From the NCBI GenBank assembly GCA_964017235.1, contig OZ024930.1, forward strand, positions 31,748,614 to 31,812,613: a DNA stretch of 64,000 bases, read 5' to 3'. The notes under the pieces are model-generated. The model made no database searches. It was given only the letters and a program-made list of their open reading frames with translations, and was not told the origin of the DNA. The position numbers were made by a program, and so were the translations under genes. Below are positions 22,287 to 34,191 of the stretch, one piece after another. This stretch comes from Sabellastarte sp. h YS-2021 (Eukaryota; Annelida; Polychaeta; Sabellida; Sabellidae). Positions within the stretch are counted from its first letter, which is position 1; each line of letters starts with the position of its first letter.

Positions 22287-23832
22287 GTTATTTAAATAGC
22301 ACCACAAATGCCCACGTCCCACAACATGGGGAAATAGCATTAGACACCATGAGATATAGAAGAGGTACAAAAGTACAATGATAAGGAGTCTTGCAGGACA
22401 GCCTAGGGATGGGTCAGAAGGATAGTTTTGGTCTTGGTGTCCTGCTAATACAAACTATTCTGATTTTGGGACACCAAATAGAGTTGCTTTTTAGTACATC
22501 CTCAATGAAATTAACACGAAGTGACCTTATGAAAACAAACTAGCAGTTCAATTCATACAAACAGCTATAAAAGTTTTAAAGTCTACAAAAAATATGGGAT
22601 AAAAGTTTATAATTTCTTCTGATTTCTTCACTACGCCCAACCAATATCCCTGCCAAATAACTTCCTGCCCCTCACAGTTTTTGACATATTGTCTGGGGAA
22701 GATTTTAAAAGTCACAGTCATTACAGCAAGGTCAAAGATAAAATCATGATGTTGCACACCTCCACCCCCAATCAACATTAGTGCCTTGTATCAACACCCT
22801 ACCCCTACAGTGCCCTAGGATGTTGCCAGTAAAAAATTTACAGGTAAAGGTCACTACTGCAAGCCAGTGCAAGGTCAAATCAAGGACAACATGATGTTAC
22901 ACACCCACACCTCCAACCAATATCCCTGCCAAGTATTAACTTCCTACACCTTAAGGTTTACAATATACAGCCTGCACACGATTTTAAAGGCTGGAGTCAC
23001 TTTGGCAAGGGCAAAGGTCAAACAAAAAATCACCATGATGTGGCACATATACACCCCCCTAACCAATGTCCCCAAGTATCAATTTCCTATACCTTATGCC
23101 TGCATCACATCAAAGTTCCATTCCATAATGTCCCCCAGAGACAGGAAAAACACCCCCAATGAAATTTCCACGTTGTGTCCTATCTCCAGCCAAAATTCCC
23201 CCTAAGGCCCCCAATCCCCAAAGAAGCCATCATGCTGTCCCCTCCCTTCTATTCTCTAACCGGAAAGTTTAATTCCCCTTCAGTTCAAGTAGATCCATCA
23301 TCATGGAAGTAGATGGGGTGGGAGACCAGGAGGGCCAGTTACAGGAGCAATCTTAAAGAAACGGGATGATAACACAAAGTGTGACATCACATAGAGAACT
23401 TGGAAATTAGGTTTTGTGACGTAAACAGGAAGCAACTTCTCTCTAAGTTCCTCTTATGTCATTTAAAGTTGTATCCCGTCTTCCTCCAAATGCCTTATGT
23501 CAGTAACTGTGAGGATGTAAGTGGGGCAATGGAAAGGAAAATTAGAAATTTTTTGAATATTTCAAAATTTTCAGTTTTAGTGCTACATTCACCTATTTCT
23601 CAAACCAATTCCAATTTTTGCTTTAGCTACCAACTTTATCCTTCATTTCTCCCATTTCCCCCCATTTTAACTCATTTTTGTGGCGTAAGCTGTCGGATCT
23701 CTGAGGTAATCCAGACATCACAGTTTCTGAGTCACAGCCGAGACAAGATTTTTCCTGCCACCCAACCACCCACCCAGCAGGATGCCATGAGTACAAAATC
23801 TACCTGCACAGTTTTTAAAGGATGTGGGTTCT
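22287..23832 (+). mobile_element. Old, degenerate family A copy
   Basis: Diverged head (AGCACCACAAATGCCCACG, ACACCATGAGATATAGAAG near 22296-22360), diverged satellite units around 22630-23100, and a diverged tail (CAGTTTCTGAGTCACAGCC at 23720, ACCCACCCAGCAGG at 23768). The stretch 23100-23700 inside it has no recognised content. Confidence 0.5.
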
Positions 23833-24240
23833 TAAAGTTTCTTAACTTCAATTATATAAATAATTACTTCATGATACAGGTATATTTTGGTATATTTTCA
23901 GTTATAGATTCTTTGCATTTCGACAATTAACTTGAATAATGTAAACAGTAACTGCGGCATAAAATATTGCCTCTCTCAGATGTTGTTCGCAAAGTGGTAG
24001 ATCTACAAGAGAAATGGAAAAATGACATCTGTCATGTCAAAAAGCTGTAGTGTATGACACCTAAACTACACATGAAAATGCAAACAACTATAAGTGGGAC
24101 ATTATTAGGAGATATTCTATATATTTCAAATTTTATACATATTTAAATATAATGATACATTTTTGAGTGTAGCTAATAGCTATACAGAAATGCAAAATAA
24201 TGGTCAAAAGACAATGAAATTTAGAAATGTCATACTTGCA

Positions 24241-24490
24241 GTTCTTTAAGCTAACAGAATAGGACAGCTATTTAGGAGAGTTAAGGTCAAGGTCACTACA
24301 GTAAAGTCAAAGGTAAAATGAAGGCCACACCATTTTGTTACACACCTCAACCAATGCCCCACCAAATATCAACTTCCTATACCTCAAAGTTTCTGAGATA
24401 CAGTCCCAGACAAGAGTTTTCCTGCCTGCCTGCCTGCCCAACTGGCGGCTATAGGTGAAGACATTACCCACACAGCCTTTAAAGGGAAAC
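24241..24490 (+). mobile_element. Family A tail fragment
   Basis: One diverged satellite unit followed by the C-rich tail (CCTGCCTGCCTGCC) and a diverged right terminus ACACAGCCTTTAAAGGG. Confidence 0.5.
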
Positions 24491-24791
24491 ATAAAATGTA
24501 AAGTTAATATAAAATCATGTTTAAGGTGGTAAATACTGGCAGTAACAAACAACAACACCCCAAGAAATCATTTGAATGGAAAGTACACAGGCTGCAAGTA
24601 TGGTGAAGTAAAAGTTATTTAAAAACTTAGTCGTGGGATCGTTTACAGGGGCTTTGAAATGAACAAAATTTTTTATTGTTTTGATTAGGACACAGCCATT
24701 AGAAAGCCTAAAATATTCAAACAATGACATTTTCAATAATCAGTTGCCAAATATTGCCTGCAGATTTTATTTCTACCACAGCAACACAAAA

Positions 24792-26254
24792 AAAATAGCA
24801 TCAGAGATGCCCGTACCCCACAGCCTAGGGAAATATTTTCAACACCATGAGATACAGAAGCACTGTACCAGTACAAAGTTCAGGATACTTTCAGAGCACT
24901 GTCAGTTGTATAAAGTTCAAAAAAATGTTTAAATGCAGAAAATAATGTTTAAAAGAAAGATAATACATGTAAAGATGAAGTATTAAAACAAGTCAATTCA
25001 ATAACAAGATGACAGCATTAATCAGTAAACTAAAATTCAACATTCTTTATCTACATCTGCATGGCCGAATTATGGTTTAGATGTTTTGAATATTACCATG
25101 CATACAGAAGTGGTAATACATTTAATGAACGCTTATGTGTGGTGTTGGAGCAAAATCTGTGGCTCACTTGATGAAATTCTATTTCTTACAATGGGAAGTT
25201 ATGAAAGTAAAATTCTTAATAAATTCTAATATGAATTAACAGTGCTTAATCTGCATCAAAAGACAGACCCAAAGGTGCAACAAGATTTTAAAGGTCAAGG
25301 TCACTACGACAAGGTCAAAGGTCAAATTAAGGTCACACCATGATAATACACACCTATGGCCCCTGACCAATGTCCCTACCAAGTATCAACCTACTACACC
25401 TTACGGTTTCCGAGATATAGCCCGGACAAGATTTTATAGGTCAAGGTCACTACAGCAAGGTCAAAGGTCAAATCAAGGTCAGATCATGACATTGCACAAC
25501 TACACCCCCTAACCAATGTCTCTACTAAGTATCAACTTCGTACACCTTACGGTTTCTGAGATATAGCCTGGACAAGATTTTATAGGTCAAGGTCACTACA
25601 GCAAGGTCAAAGGTCAAATCCTGATCAGACCATGACGTTGCACACCTACACCCCCTAACCAATGTCCCTGCCAAATATCAACTTCCTACACCTTACAGTT
25701 TCCGAGATATAGCCCAGACAAGATTTTATAGGTCAAGGTCACTACGGCAAGGTCAAAGGTCAAATAAAGGTCACACCATGACGTTGCACACCTACACCCC
25801 CTAACCAATGTCCCTACCAAGTATCAACTTCCTACACCTTACGGTTTCTGAGATATAGCCCGGACAAGATTTTATAGGTCAAGGTCACTACGGCAAGGTC
25901 AAAGGTCAAATCAAGGTCACACCATGACGTTGCACAACTACACCCCCTAACCAATATCCCTACCAAGTATCAACTTCCTACACCTTACAGTTTCCGAGAT
26001 ATAGCCCAGACAAGATTTTATAGGTCAAGGTCACTACGGCAAGGTCAAATCAAGGTCAGACCATGACGTTGCACACCTACACCCCCTAACCAATGTCCCT
26101 ACCAAATATCAACTTTCTACACCTTATGGTTTCTGAGATACAGCCCGGACAAACTTTTTCCCGCCCACCTGCCCGCCTGCCCGACAGGACGCCCGCCCGT
26201 CCGGACACCATGGGTGAAAACAATACCCCGACAGCCCTTAAGGGCTGTGGGATA
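24792..26254 (+). mobile_element. Family A copy A4, complete
   Basis: Left hairpin GCATC-AGA-GATGC from 24798, TACCCCACAGCC at 24814-24825, satellite core 25285-26150 (six units), right palindrome ACAGCCCTTAAGGGCTGT (26231-26248) followed by GGGATA. The head is almost identical to that of A3, so the two are close relatives. Confidence 0.8.
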
Positions 26255-27416
26255 AAAACCAAATACTGATTTGCCGTTCAGACCACTAATAATTCTTAAC
26301 CATATGATTAAGTTTAAATCATTGCATGAAAACTACCAATTAAGAAGGCTACAAGTACACGTTAAACAATGACAGACTAACAGTAATTTTATTTCCAGTT
26401 TTTTTTTTTAAAGAATCATGGATAACTCAGACCTTCATCAACTTTGACTCTACCAACTTGAACCCGTTTTGATGTAAACTCTGCACCTTCTTAAACCCAG
26501 CTCCATAAAGTTTATGCTTTAGTTTTAAGTTAGTCTTCCTTTTTCTTTATATATTTCTAAAATAATATATAAGCATATATATCTATTATTTATGTGTGTA
26601 TTATATATTATTTATTTATCATGTTGTCAACTGATTGATTTGAATGAAATCATTGACTGCATCAGGTATGTGCATGGATTAAAATACATTTCTTTTGATG
26701 TAGTATTACATGACTGATGGCTGTGTTTATAAAAGTTACCAATGATTCAATGAATTTGATGAAAATATTCTTGTGCATATTACTCTGACAATGGTAATCT
26801 ACATGATTCACCATAATCTCATACCACTATATCTACAACTAAAACTGAAAACAATACCTATGTGATTAAAATCCATCCATAAATAATTTATGTCAATTTA
26901 AATTCAAAGAACTTTCTAAATATAAAAGTTTTCCTTGCTGATAAATGAGTCCTAGTTTGCATCAAAATAGAGTCAAATTTTCATCAGAATGGGGTTGAGT
27001 TTGTTATAGACGAGTCCGAGTAGCCCACGGTCTCTGTTGACCAGTTCCCATTCAGAACCATACAAGGATTTGCAAATGTTTGCAACATATATCTAGTGGT
27101 GCAAAACAAAAAATGGGCATGAGGTTTGTAGTTTGTTTGTAGTTTAAATAATAAACTCCACAAAGAATATTTGGTAACCAGTTATCAAAAATGTCATCAT
27201 TTTAGGCTGTCTAAAGCATGATATTTAATCAAAACAACAAAAATTATACATATTTGGTGATCATGTCACTTTTTTACATTATAATGAGCAAAAATTATGT
27301 TTGTGCACTTAATAATATCTCATGAAAGCCATTTTCATTTGCAAGTTATGGCTCATTAATTTTTTACTGTACACTAACAAATATACTGGACAAAATAGGT
27401 ATAGTTACACAGGAAA
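26255..27416. other. AT-rich intergenic DNA
   Basis: No exon-like ORF, known repeat or inverted structure seen. Confidence 0.4.
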
Positions 27417-27579
27417 CTGCCTTGCTACTAATTATCACCAGCTACCAATTATTGCCATCAGCAGAAGAAATGTTTATATATGTTTATATTTCAGTTATGG
27501 ACACATATTTTGAAAGCCTTTTGTTGTACATTTGTTCCATTCAGTAATTGGTATCCAGCGAAAATTGGTAGTAAGGCAG
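27417..27579. mobile_element. MITE, doubled-motif inverted repeat (family M1)
   Basis: Ends CTGCCTTGCTACTAATTATC and, inverted, CTGCCTTACTACCAATTTTC. Each arm repeats a CTACCAATTATCGCC-like motif with about 17-bp spacing. The same family is better preserved at 40609-40841. Confidence 0.6.
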
Positions 27580-27655
27580 TCAGGCTGAGCAGTCAGTGTT
27601 TTGGATTGAAATGAAGTTTTGTGTCAATTAAAATAAAATACAGGAGTTGATGCTA

Positions 27656-28127
27656 TGATTTACATGCACATCGCACCCACTTCAAATCGCTACCACTAAC
27701 TCGCACCCGCAAATCGCACCCAATTTTTTTTATTTTATCTTTTTCTCCTTTGTCTTTTATCACCTTTTTATACTGGGGCAGTGATTCACTGAAATAAAAT
27801 AAGTTAAAATATGTTGGGAAACCCCACAGAATACCCTGGAATGGTCAAATATTTCCTATGTGTGCACAAATATTCCAGCGACCTCATCCGCGACCTCATA
27901 AATATTAATGAGTTGTCTGGAATTTTGTTCTTGAAGCAACATATTTTCTACACATACATTTATTGGGAAACCCCCCAGACTTCTGTGACCTCATATATAT
28001 TCTATATGATTGTCAAGCACATCTACCGCCAGAAATCCTATCATAAAATATCATTTTTAAAATGGGTGCGATTTGTGGGTGCAAGTTAGCGGTAGCAATT
28101 TGAAGTGGGTGCGATGTGCACGTATCA
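27656..28127. mobile_element. MITE of 472 bp with about 60-bp inverted repeats
   Basis: The left arm starts TGATTTACATGCACATCGCA, the inverted right arm TGATACGTGCACATCGCACC. Both continue through CTCGCACCC/CTTGCACCC and AAATCGCACCC motifs. Flanks TGATGCTA (27648-27655) and CGATGCTA (28128-28135) suggest a 7-8 bp target duplication. No transposase. Confidence 0.75.
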
Positions 28128-28135
28128 CGATGCTA

Positions 28136-29122
28136 CTGTCACAGGACAATAAAAAGAGTGATCGCCCAGGGCTGATATACTTTTCCCATGACATAAATAA
28201 TATGTTTCAAAATAACTACAAAATGGATCTGTTACCTGCATACACAGTTTCAGAAAATAATCAATTAAACCACAATACTAAATGATTCTGAAAAGAATTG
28301 ACCAATACCTTGTGTATGGTTGTACCTATTTCCTGCCTATTACAAAAATTTAAAAAAAAAATGTACAAATTTCTTTTGCTGTAGTAACATTGGATACATT
28401 TTTGTGCACTTTTCTCGTCTCGTGTACATAACAAATAAGGAAAAATTGGTCTGCGTATTTACTATCAATAATAAAGGGAATAATCAATAGATGCAATCAC
28501 GTCAAGCAAATGCCAGACATGCTTAGACACGTTGAATGTTAAAACAGATTATTAAATTGTAATACTCCTACCAGACAGCAAATTTGTTTGCAATATATGA
28601 TGGTGACATTGACTAAATAGATACAAATATTGAAGGTTACAAATATTATTTTATCATTCTAAAATTTTAGTTTACACTGACAATATTGCCTTAGAGTCGC
28701 GCATGCGTACTGTCAGAAAAGACACAGAAATAATATTAACGAAGTAACAATCATTGCTTATTATTCAATAAAATATCAAGAAAACAAGTTTTAAAATATA
28801 TACCTATGAACAGTAATAAGTAAAACTAAAAATACAAACGTAAATAACTTTTTTAAAAGTAACTTTAAAACAGGCCAACCTAACGTTAAATGAAGGAGCA
28901 AGTGCGACAGATAATGTGGGTATGTGTTACCACATTTTATTTGACTGTCATTTCTGCAATAAACAAATATAGAGAAACATAAAAATAAACAAATCTTTCT
29001 AATTCTAAATTATTTTATAAGATGAATTATCTAAAAACAATTAATTACAATTTTTATGCATGCATGCATGATTTCAAAGAAAAAAATAACAATTAGATCT
29101 AAGGAATTTACAAGCTGCATAT
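28136..29122. other. AT-rich DNA, no gene seen
   Basis: Only short ORFs without exon-like context. No repeat structure recognised. Confidence 0.4.
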
Positions 29123-29745
29123 TGTAGCGACCCGAGCTAAATTATGTATCAAGGCACAATAACACAAATAATTAAAACCCATTCTAAACAAATGACTTTT
29201 ATTATGCCAAAGAGATAAACAAACTGGAACAGAAATTATTATGTCAACATTTTAATTCAACAAGAAGAAAATCATATAACCCAATTCCCCAAACCTGACT
29301 CCCCAAGAATATTCCCCACCAACCAAGTTAATCCCCACCTAATACATCTTTGATATTAATTCAAGGTATCAAAATTACATCTAAAATAATATTTCCATTA
29401 ACCAAGGATTAAAACCGCAAAAACCAGTAACCTTAACTAAACTTAAAACAGAACATAGTGTTCAGTTACCTCTCCCTGATTTGTTTATAAAAATAGATCC
29501 AAAATTCCAGGATGGTAAACAAGGTCAAAACACGGCTACCAAAACATGTGAGTTCCTCGAATAAAATAAAAATCAAATTCCCACAACATTCAAGGTTACC
29601 ATACAAATATTAAATACCATTAAACAACAACCAAACCCCAAGAAACCCTTTAATTATAACAAAATCCCTTTATATCGCCCGTAATTCCCGTAAACTCCCA
29701 ATATTCATCATAACTCAAAATACCACAATAACGGTCGCCGTTACA
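29123..29745 (-). mobile_element. Candidate solo LTR, 623 bp
   Basis: On the minus strand it begins TGTAACGGCGACC and ends GGTCGCTACA, with 5'-TG...CA-3' ends and a related inverted terminal motif. ATAT flanks both sides (29119-29122 and 29746-29749), a 4-bp target duplication. A TATA-like GATATAAAGG lies near 29675 and AATAAA near 29195 on the same strand, in the right order for U3-R-U5. No internal retroviral-type region is next to it. Confidence 0.55.
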
Positions 29746-30985
29746 ATATTAAGACACTTTGCAAAGTTACTTTGTACTGAAAATCTGTCATTTAAAAAAA
29801 ACTGGATATTTTAGGTATACATGATTTTCTGCATCATATAAACATTGAAGATGTTGAATTCTTTCTTGGAATTCACATCTAAATAACATGTTTTTAATAT
29901 GATACATACATATGACTCTTATTATAACAGAGGTCCTTTAATATTCACAAACTGAGGCAAATGGTCATATGCAGTAAGCATTATTTCACAAATTCCCTAT
30001 AAAATAAATTTAGTGAATTCGGGAATTACAATACCAGTACCATAAAGGTCCTATTCTATAAGTTAAAGTATAAGTCAATTAAAATATTACAGATCAAGCT
30101 ATTCCTCTTTTCTGGGTATATAGCAATTTTTAATGCTTTCACCATTACATGCATAGAAAAGCAAGTGTTCAGTGAATAAAGATATTCATTCAGAGAAAAA
30201 CATTCAACAATATACATGTACCAGTAAAAGAAGCTGCAGAAAAGCAACACGAAAAGCAAGTGTCACAAAAATGGTCATAGATACAGTCTATACTTTTGTA
30301 AGTTTTGTGTCTTTCCCACAACAAAACAGAATGGGCAAAGAAGACAGTTTTTCTCATGTTAGCAATTATTTTCATTTTTAACTTAAAAAATGAGTTTTTT
30401 CTTACAAAATATTAATTTCAACATCCAGAACAGACAGGAGTTCATATTGTTACGGTTCGACCGTAAGTCTGTTGATTTGACATTTCGGATTTCACCTCTT
30501 ACTCCCGGTAAATTTCGCGGTAAAATTCGCGGTAAATTTAGCGCGGAATATAGTGATAATAGTACATATTTTCGTAAGAATTTGACCATTTTGGGCTGTT
30601 TCTAGAAAGAAATCAAGGTAAATATCACTTTTATTGTATTTCTGATTATTTATAGCCCCTTTTCGGCCCTTAAAAGACAGTTTAAAGACACATTTTGGGC
30701 TATTGCTGAGCTTAGTTGGAGATTTTCAACTGTGAATGGGTCATTCTTAAAATAGGGGTGAAGGGTTTAGTGATGTAGTGTTGTTCACATTTAGATTGAA
30801 AATTATAATATTGAAATATGATTTGGTATAAATCATTTTCCACAGATTAATAAATCTGAGTGTTGTAAGTGTTAACTGAATATTTATGTAATGTAAATTT
30901 ACATTATAGTGTGTGATGTATAAGTTATCACATCCATTTCCCATATGCTCCCTATGTACACTCTTCCTGATGATCACATGACCGT
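29746..30985. other. AT-rich DNA without recognised gene
   Basis: A GC-rich island (30450-30550) contains repeated CGGTAAA/GCGGTAAA motifs. The plus-strand ORF 30390-30605 has no recognisable domain. Confidence 0.35.
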
Positions 30986-31565
30986 CTGGCTGAGAGCCTA
31001 TATAAGCAGTGGTTTTCCAGTGAAGAGCCAGAATTCAGAATTGAATTCACCGGGCAACAACTGAAGAGAGAAGGTAATAGCAAAAGAATATCATTAAACA
31101 CGTGATCCGGGAGTGGCTCTGGGATCAGCACAGGATATCAGAGCAGTGTTCAGAATTGAACACAGTGACAATCCTTGATGCGATCCTGGAGTGGCTCCTT
31201 GGATGCAGTCCCAGGAGTGAGTTCCCGGGATCACTGTCATTGTTGATCTAAGACAATACTCCCAGGAATTGGAACCAGGATGGCGAATGATTTCTGCATT
31301 GTATTCTGTTGTGAATCTTGCAAGTAATCAGCTGCCTGAGCTGCCAAAGAACATTCTAAGAGCTGCCATAATTTACCTCATGGAAGGAACCAGTATTCAG
31401 AAATGAACACGATCAGAATTATTGATAAGTGTTCAGCATTGAATACCAGAAGTACTCAGACCATCCCAGAAGTACTCAGACCATATTCCCGGGATCACTA
31501 CAGCCATCCATAATCCTCACTCCCCCATCCCAATAGCTATGTTCTATAATAAATAATTGTGGTGG
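30986..31565 (+). mobile_element. LTR-like stretch with TATA box and poly(A) signal
   Basis: CCTATATAAGCAGTGG (30998) resembles an LTR promoter, and AATAAATAAT (about 31549) could be the poly(A) signal about 550 bp later. The stretch holds several CAGAATTGAA/CAGAAATGAA motifs. Clear TG...CA ends and a target duplication were not found, so a cellular promoter or other repeat remains possible. Confidence 0.25.
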
Positions 31566-33220
31566 AGACCCAAAGATGTTTTGTTATGATGTATGAGTCC
31601 AGAGAATTTATTACAGCACTGAAATACTTATTAAATAAATTATTATTGTGACTTTATTTTTCCTGTTGCTTATCTTCTCTATCAATACTTAAGATCTGAA
31701 AATCTACACAACTATAGATTTGGCATAAGCTTGTAGCACCACCTTCCATGAGAATCCACGGATCAGTGATCCCTGAATCAAAATACTTAAGATCTGATCT
31801 TCCATTCAGGACAGAAGGGTGACAATGACTGAACCCACTGGAGCCTCCGCTAACCAATGTGCTGATGCCCAATTCAGATTGCAGCAATCCTGGGAGAACC
31901 AGCAAGATTAATTAAGAATGAACATTCCAGGGCAACCAGAGCCGGCAGCATTGCAGAATAGTTAATAAGGTTTTGTTCCAGTCCACCAGGTGACAACATG
32001 CCGATCCTTAGAGCAGCTGAACCAGGGTGCTAGTAAGAGTGACGTAGATCCACGATCCAGAATCCCGGGAAGAGTATTTATTTCATCTGTAGGTCCATGA
32101 TCAAGAATCCTGGGAAGAGTATTTATTTCATCTATACATCCATGATCCAGAATCCCGGGAAGTTTATTTGTTACAACTATATACAGTTTTTCTGATATCT
32201 GTGAAGTGATTCAGTTTGATAAGCCCGGTAGAATTCAGATGTGAATTACACCCCATTATTCATTATTCTTAGGCCTATTCATTTTTCATAAAGAGTTATA
32301 GGGAAGATTGAAGTTCTTCCTGCTAAGCCAATAGGAGGCTTAACTGTATGGGGACTGGTAACTCCCCGGATTTGGAGTGCCACTGTGAAATGTTCGCGAA
32401 GTGGTGACACTGCCAGCTTAAGGGTTAGAAAACCCTTGTGTAAAATTCCTGCAGGTGTTATTTGGTGGCATGGTGAAATCTGACGTCAGTGATGTCACCG
32501 TGCATGATGGCATTGTGGAATCTACGTGTAGTGATGCCATCTGGATGCAACCTGAGATGAACTTTTGGGAGTGAGTCTGATCCCGGGAGTTAGGATTGAT
32601 CCTAGGTTGAGGATTGATCCATGGATTGGATTCATTCCTGATGTGAGCAGTGGGCTTTTGAAATGTACACGTAGTGGCACCACTGCAAAGTTGTTGGGGA
32701 TGATGGATTTAACCGCTCGGATCCGTCACAATATATTTGCACGTGTTTACAGGATATTAAATACACAAATAAATAACTATTTAAAAGGGTGTATGTTGTG
32801 CAAGTATCACTTCATTTTTATGACATCTTCCAGGATTTGTTGCACTAAAATATTTTCTACACTTACAATTATGTAATTTTGTTATTTTCTGTTACTTAAT
32901 TTTGGCTAACGTGGGTTTGACAAAATGCTCGAACTTGTTCATCGGTTTCGGGGGTCGACTGACAACTGTGATTACATCTATGTATAATACCTTGTATGTA
33001 GCCAGTTTCAAATAAACAAGGAAGTTTAAAAAACGAAAAAATATCTTGATCAGACTTTTTAGTTTTAAGGAAATTATCGTCTGTGGTAAACATACACCCA
33101 TAATTTATACAACATGTTTAATAAATATTAAAATACGGTGTCATTGATTGACCACTGACATTTTCATCGATTTACATGCAACTCGTGACCAAAAGCGTTG
33201 GCTTGTTTAGCACTACTGCT
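31566..33220. other. Noncoding stretch with a short minisatellite
   Basis: At 32045-32165 a unit of about 58 bp (CCATGATCCAGAATCCCGGG, AAGAGTATTTATTTCATCT) occurs three times. Many TGATCC/GGATCA words occur in both orientations between 31740 and 32650. No ORF with a known domain. Confidence 0.4.
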
Positions 33221-33225
33221 CACCC

Positions 33226-33430
33226 AGTGAAGTTCGTCACCCCAGTGAAGTTCGTCACCTGCATTTTATGACAATATTAAAGAGTTTTTACTGTCCAGTT
33301 ACGGCATATATGTATACCTTGCCGTTGAAAGAAGCTACCGGTATTCCATTTATTTAAATGTGAATATTGCCTGTCCTTGAGCGTTTTTACGGCAGATGAC
33401 GAACTTCAATGGGGTGACGACATTCACTAG
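33226..33430. mobile_element. MITE, doubled-motif inverted repeat (family M2)
   Basis: The left arm has the 18-bp motif CAGTGAAGTTCGTCACCC in tandem; the inverted right arm has AGTGAATGTCGTCACCCCAT and TGAAGTTCGTCATC. Arms are about 38 bp. No clear target duplication. Confidence 0.6.
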
Positions 33431-33445
33431 CCGACCAGTAGTCAC

Positions 33446-34045
33446 TACTGTACAGCTACCCTGCATAAATTGCCCACAGGCATAAGTTGGCCGCGGCTCA
33501 TCTACAGGCTCCAGAAAGACAAATAGGTTATTGTACACCAATGAAAACTTGCATATAATAAGTTTAGTGGCATTCTACCAGTGAACGCCAGCCTACCAGT
33601 GAACGCCCGCATTATATATCTTTGTTAGAGGTCAAGGACAAATGCTTCTATTTGCAAACAAATTGGGCGTTCACTGGTATTTCCGGTTTTTCCGTAAAAA
33701 CGGCCGATAATAGAGATATATTGTCAAAATACAATACTTTCAAAGAAATATTGAACAACATAAACAAATCATTAATTGTACTGCATGTCTTTTGATGATT
33801 TTGTTTAAGAAGAATGTAACCTAAATAAACTAATATAGTGTAAATTTTAAATATTATCTAAAGGACGGGCATTCACAGGTAGAAAGCCACTAACAATTAA
33901 TAATACATGATTTCAGAGTGTAGTAGGCCACTCATGTTAAAGCCCTGTGAAGGTGTGGCGAGGGGGCCAACTTATGTCTGCTGCCAACTTATGCAGGGTA
34001 GCAGTAGGCATAACTTGGCCACGGACATAAGTTGGCCGCCATCAT
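33446..34045. mobile_element. Inverted-repeat element with GGCCAACTTATG motifs (family M3)
   Basis: The reverse complement of 33446-33490 matches 33965-34009 (GGCCAACTTATG..., CTTATGCAGGGTAGC). Each arm carries the motif twice, about 17 bp apart. It contains the M4 element. Further copies of the motif lie at 34011-34040 and 40245-40285. Confidence 0.5.
33567..33890. mobile_element. MITE, doubled-motif inverted repeat (family M4), TA flanks
   Basis: Left arm GTGGCATTCTACCAGTGAAC followed by a second CTACCAGTGAACGCC 18 bp later; the inverted right arm starts GTGGCTTTCTACCTGTGAAT. TA flanks both ends (33565-33566, 33891-33892). An internal GGGCGTTCACTGGTA occurs at 33665. Confidence 0.65.
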
Positions 34046-34191
34046 CATATTTTGAAATTTCTATAAATTTAAAGGCCTGTATCATTCATGAATGGTCTAT
34101 TATACACGGTGGTCACAATAGTGTCCGGTTCATTATAATGTCTGATTTTTATTGGAGTTTATTTTAACAATTTTGAATATTTTTTTCAAAT

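Noticed and set aside
23400-23930. 176-codon plus-strand ORF
   Set aside because: Pro/Phe/Ser-rich low-complexity sequence overlapping degenerate family A remains; no domain and no splice context.
11846-26254. Regular spacing of conserved words, suggestive of a CRISPR array
   Set aside because: The whole 146-bp unit is conserved, there are no short repeats with unique spacers, and the setting is eukaryotic.
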